Positions 6,468 to 8,039 of a DNA stretch of 8,039 nucleotides are shown here, one piece after another. A program made the position numbers and the translations under genes. Under the pieces are notes generated by a model, which saw only the letters and a list, made by a program, of their open reading frames with translations, had not been told where the DNA came from and made no database searches. Numbering within the stretch: position 1 is the stretch's first letter; each line of letters opens with the position of its first letter. The stretch is from Anaerolineae bacterium. GTDB taxonomy: Bacteria; Chloroflexota; Anaerolineae; Aggregatilineales; Phototrophicaceae. The stretch covers positions 1 through 8,039 of the forward strand of contig JANQRM010000020.1 of the NCBI GenBank assembly GCA_028284565.1, given 5' to 3'.

Positions 6468-6473
6468 TATAAT
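6468..6473 (+). promoter_or_regulatory. Possible -10 element for the TPR gene
   Basis: A perfect TATAAT lies 97 bases upstream of the TPR gene start, but no good -35 hexamer sits at normal spacing. Nearby symmetric elements are AATTT-GCC-AAATT (6451-6463) and GGTTA-N5-TAACC (6511-6525), which could be operators. All are weak on their own. Confidence 0.3.
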
Positions 6474-6551
6474 TCAACTGGCAAACACCCCTATAACAAA
6501 CGAAACGCACGGTTAGGTCATAACCCTCCCGCGCCGATTCTCTAAGGTTAA

Positions 6552-6560
6552 ATTATACCA
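6552..6560 (-). promoter_or_regulatory. Extended -10 promoter candidate for gyrA
   Basis: On the minus strand TGGTATAAT matches the extended -10 form TGnTATAAT. No -35 of quality is present, which extended -10 promoters tolerate. It would give gyrA a leader of about 195 bases that includes the two hairpins at 6355-6396. Confidence 0.4.
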
Positions 6561-6569
6561 TAGGCACAC

Positions 6570-7682
6570 ATGAAAATCCAGATTAAGTTAAATGTATCCC
6601 AAATATTAAGTATTTTATCCCAAATAATTTGGGATATATCGCACATTCATCGGTTTTTACATCAATTAGCGTTAATTCTCACCATTCTGTCAATAACAGC
6701 AAACCTAACGATCATACAGGCGCAATTTCCCCCTACTAATCACCTAACTGTCTATATCTTCCCCACAAATGAAACTAATGACCAAATCAATGATTGGCTG
6801 GCTCAATGGGAAGCCGATTTAGCAGAAGAAGAAATCACCATTGAACACATCAACACACCCAAAAACGCTGACCTCACCGTCGAATATTTAAGGGATGAGG
6901 AAGATGATTTGCTAGTCACATTCTTTCTCCATCAATCACCATTAAGCAAACTTTCTCCTGTTCTGTTCGACCCAATCGTCAAATTAGAATTACCCGCCAA
7001 CTCATATGAATTAAACGTATTTCTACCACGCTATGCACTCGGTCAATGTGAAGAATCGCCTCAATTCATAGATGAACATTTGGAACACTTCCAGCAAATC
7101 ATTGAAGCATCCTGCGCCTTACTAAATAATGATCTCAATACTGCTCTCACGATTTATGACACCCTATATACAACCCTTGAAGACGACAGACTTATCAATT
7201 CTACACAAGTTAATTCCGCATGGATTCATATCCAAAATGGCGACACAGCCGAAGCACTGCAATCCATTAAAAACATCGATACTGCCTTTGAATGGCTCCC
7301 TTATCGTGCCAAACTCTATGCCCTTCTCCTTGACTATACAACAGCTATTGAAGAACTCGATTCTGCTATCGACATTGCCACTCACACTGAACTCGATGAC
7401 AGTACAAAAGCCCAACTTTATAAGCAACGAGGCGACCTCATCATGCTCATCTATGAGTGGGATAGAGCCATGACCGACTATAATCTTGCACTTGAATTTG
7501 ACAACACGTATGCAGAAGCTTACTTCGCACGAGGTATTCTCAATTACACGATGGCACAACGCGAAGAGGCGATTGCCGACTTCCAGACCTATCTTGACCA
7601 CAACCCCGAAGGCGACCAAGCCACCATTGCCCAAGCATACATCGACAGCATACAAACCGAACTTGATGCACTTGGCAATTAG
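6570..7682 (+). CDS. TPR-repeat protein with N-terminal membrane segment, function unknown
   Basis: A 370-residue protein. The first 28 residues are unusually long before a hydrophobic stretch at about 30-52 (HQLALILTILSITANLTIIQAQ), which is either a late signal peptide ending near AQA/Q or a single anchor. Residues about 55-165 form a mixed alpha/beta region that I do not recognise. From about 180 to 365 the protein is helical with TPR repeats. The clearest are AQLYKQRGDLIMLIYEWDRAMTDYNLALEFD (281-311) and AEAYFARGILNYTMAQREEAIADFQTYLDHNP (315-346); earlier, degenerate ones lie near 180-200, 213-237 and 247-269. TPRs bind other proteins, so an extracytoplasmic scaffold is the most that can be inferred. 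The ATG at 6570 is the only usable start: no in-frame ATG, GTG or TTG lies between it and the hydrophobic segment. Its ribosome site is poor (AGG five bases upstream). The first 100 bases are AT-richer than neighbouring genes. Confidence 0.75.
   Translation: MKIQIKLNVSQILSILSQIIWDISHIHRFLHQLALILTILSITANLTIIQAQFPPTNHLTVYIFPTNETNDQINDWLAQWEADLAEEEITIEHINTPKNADLTVEYLRDEEDDLLVTFFLHQSPLSKLSPVLFDPIVKLELPANSYELNVFLPRYALGQCEESPQFIDEHLEHFQQIIEASCALLNNDLNTALTIYDTLYTTLEDDRLINSTQVNSAWIHIQNGDTAEALQSIKNIDTAFEWLPYRAKLYALLLDYTTAIEELDSAIDIATHTELDDSTKAQLYKQRGDLIMLIYEWDRAMTDYNLALEFDNTYAEAYFARGILNYTMAQREEAIADFQTYLDHNPEGDQATIAQAYIDSIQTELDALGN
6595..6636. repeat. Direct and inverted copies of TATCCCAAAT inside the TPR gene start
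   Basis: TATCCCAAATA occurs exactly at 6595-6605 and again at 6616-6626, 21 bp apart (two helical turns). A third copy in reverse orientation covers 6627-6636. The last two form the near-perfect palindrome ATCCCAAA-TAA-TTTGGGAT (6617-6635). It encodes the repeated peptide SQI-LSI-LSQI, so it may be coding duplication, a binding site, or an mRNA hairpin. Confidence 0.6.
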
Positions 7683-7689
7683 CCTATGA

Positions 7690-7714
7690 GCATTTGCAAG
7701 TTTAGACCAAATGC
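7690..7714 (+). terminator. Weak inverted repeat after the TPR gene
   Basis: GCATTTG (7690-7696) pairs with CAAATGC (7708-7714) across 11 bases, just after the TPR stop codon. No T run follows, so termination here is uncertain. Confidence 0.3.
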
Positions 7715-7737
7715 ACACTTATCTTGCTCAACTAATC

Positions 7738-7766
7738 TTGACACGGTATAACCATGCCATTTGAAT
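7738..7766 (+). promoter_or_regulatory. Candidate promoter of the penicillin acylase family gene
   Basis: A perfect TTGACA (7738-7743) is followed, 17 bp later, by TTGAAT (7761-7766), which matches the -10 consensus at four of six bases. Transcription would start near 7773, leaving a short leader before the ATG at 7788. Confidence 0.45.
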
Positions 7767-7787
7767 GATTTTCATTTGGAGACATTG

Positions 7788-8039
7788 ATGCATTTATTAC
7801 GAAACTTATTATTGGGCTTATTTATTCTGGTAGTGATTGTCCTAGTTGGGCTGGCACTCGTTGTCCGTCAATGGACGCGCGGGCCACTCCCACAACATGA
7901 CGGCGAACTGACCATCGCTGGGCTAAATGACACCGTAGAGATTTATCGAGATGCATGGGGTGTTCCACATATCTATGCCAGCAATGTTTATGATTTGGTT
8001 TTTGCACAGGGCTACACTCATGCCCAAGATCGTTGGTGG
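7788..8039 (+). CDS. Penicillin acylase family hydrolase (3' end missing)
   Basis: The frame runs from ATG 7788 to the window edge, giving 84 residues. GGAG (7778-7781) sits six bases upstream, which supports this start. Seen: an N-terminal hydrophobic segment (about residues 7-26) followed by RQW, acting as signal or membrane anchor. Then comes the typical opening of the penicillin acylase A-chain: VEIYRDAWGVPHIYA (50-64), DLVFAQGYTHAQDRWW (69-84). Family knowledge: these N-terminal-nucleophile amidases are made as a precursor of about 750-850 residues, cut to expose a catalytic Ser at the start of the B-chain, and hydrolyse amide bonds in beta-lactams, acyl-homoserine lactones or other acyl-amides. 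The nucleophile region lies beyond the window, so activity and substrate cannot be judged. Many Chloroflexota carry several such genes of unknown substrate. Confidence 0.88.
   Translation, partial: MHLLRNLLLGLFILVVIVLVGLALVVRQWTRGPLPQHDGELTIAGLNDTVEIYRDAWGVPHIYASNVYDLVFAQGYTHAQDRWW

Noticed and set aside
7164..7718. 184-residue open frame on the minus strand opposite the TPR gene
   Set aside because: No domain or ribosome site; the plus-strand frame shows clear TPR motifs over the same bases.
1..8039. CRISPR arrays, insertion sequences, phage genes or a defence system
   Set aside because: No spaced repeat arrays, terminal inverted repeats, transposase, integrase, nuclease or toxin motifs are visible; the genes are envelope and housekeeping types.

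Overview
The window looks like a piece of chromosome from a bacterium of moderate GC content. I infer a member of the Chloroflexota (Anaerolineae-like). The grounds are a LysM protein with a PsbP-like tail, exported proteins with Thr/Pro/Glu linkers of the TPTP kind, a long L25/CTC protein with an acidic tail, a two-domain multicopper oxidase beside an anchored cupredoxin, and a penicillin-acylase-type hydrolase with an N-terminal anchor. No single marker settles the phylum. I see no mobile element, integrase, CRISPR array or phage gene.

Layout. Positions 1-532 (+) hold the 3' end of a LysM-domain cell-envelope protein. A terminator facing leftward (537-570) separates it from a Tat-exported two-domain multicopper oxidase (592-1611, -). 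That gene diverges from a membrane-anchored blue-copper protein (1790-2722, +). Their shared 178-bp spacer carries a CRP/FNR-like palindrome and an overlapping second dyad. Next comes a compact tRNA-Gly(CCC) unit with its own consensus promoter and intrinsic terminator (2799-2938). A monocistronic L25/CTC ribosomal protein gene follows (3049-3711, +) and converges on gyrA (3848-6346, -), with a bidirectional terminator between them. gyrA diverges from a TPR protein of unknown role with an N-terminal membrane segment (6570-7682, +). The window ends inside a penicillin acylase family gene (7788 to the right edge, +).

How the genes work together. The two copper genes are the only pair that looks functionally linked. 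Both products should act outside the cytoplasmic membrane, and together they supply one type-1 electron-transfer domain and one laccase-type enzyme. The cupredoxin could therefore be the redox partner of the oxidase. The remaining genes are housekeeping (tRNA, L25, gyrase) or unrelated envelope proteins, each with its own signals.

The points most worth a second look are the copper pair with its repeated VAIDALxIF linker motif, and the gyrA leader. In that leader two tandem hairpins, a loop-exposed Shine-Dalgarno and a 12-codon reading frame overlapping the gyrA start replace a normal ribosome binding site. I did not find convincing evidence of a wholly new multi-gene system here.
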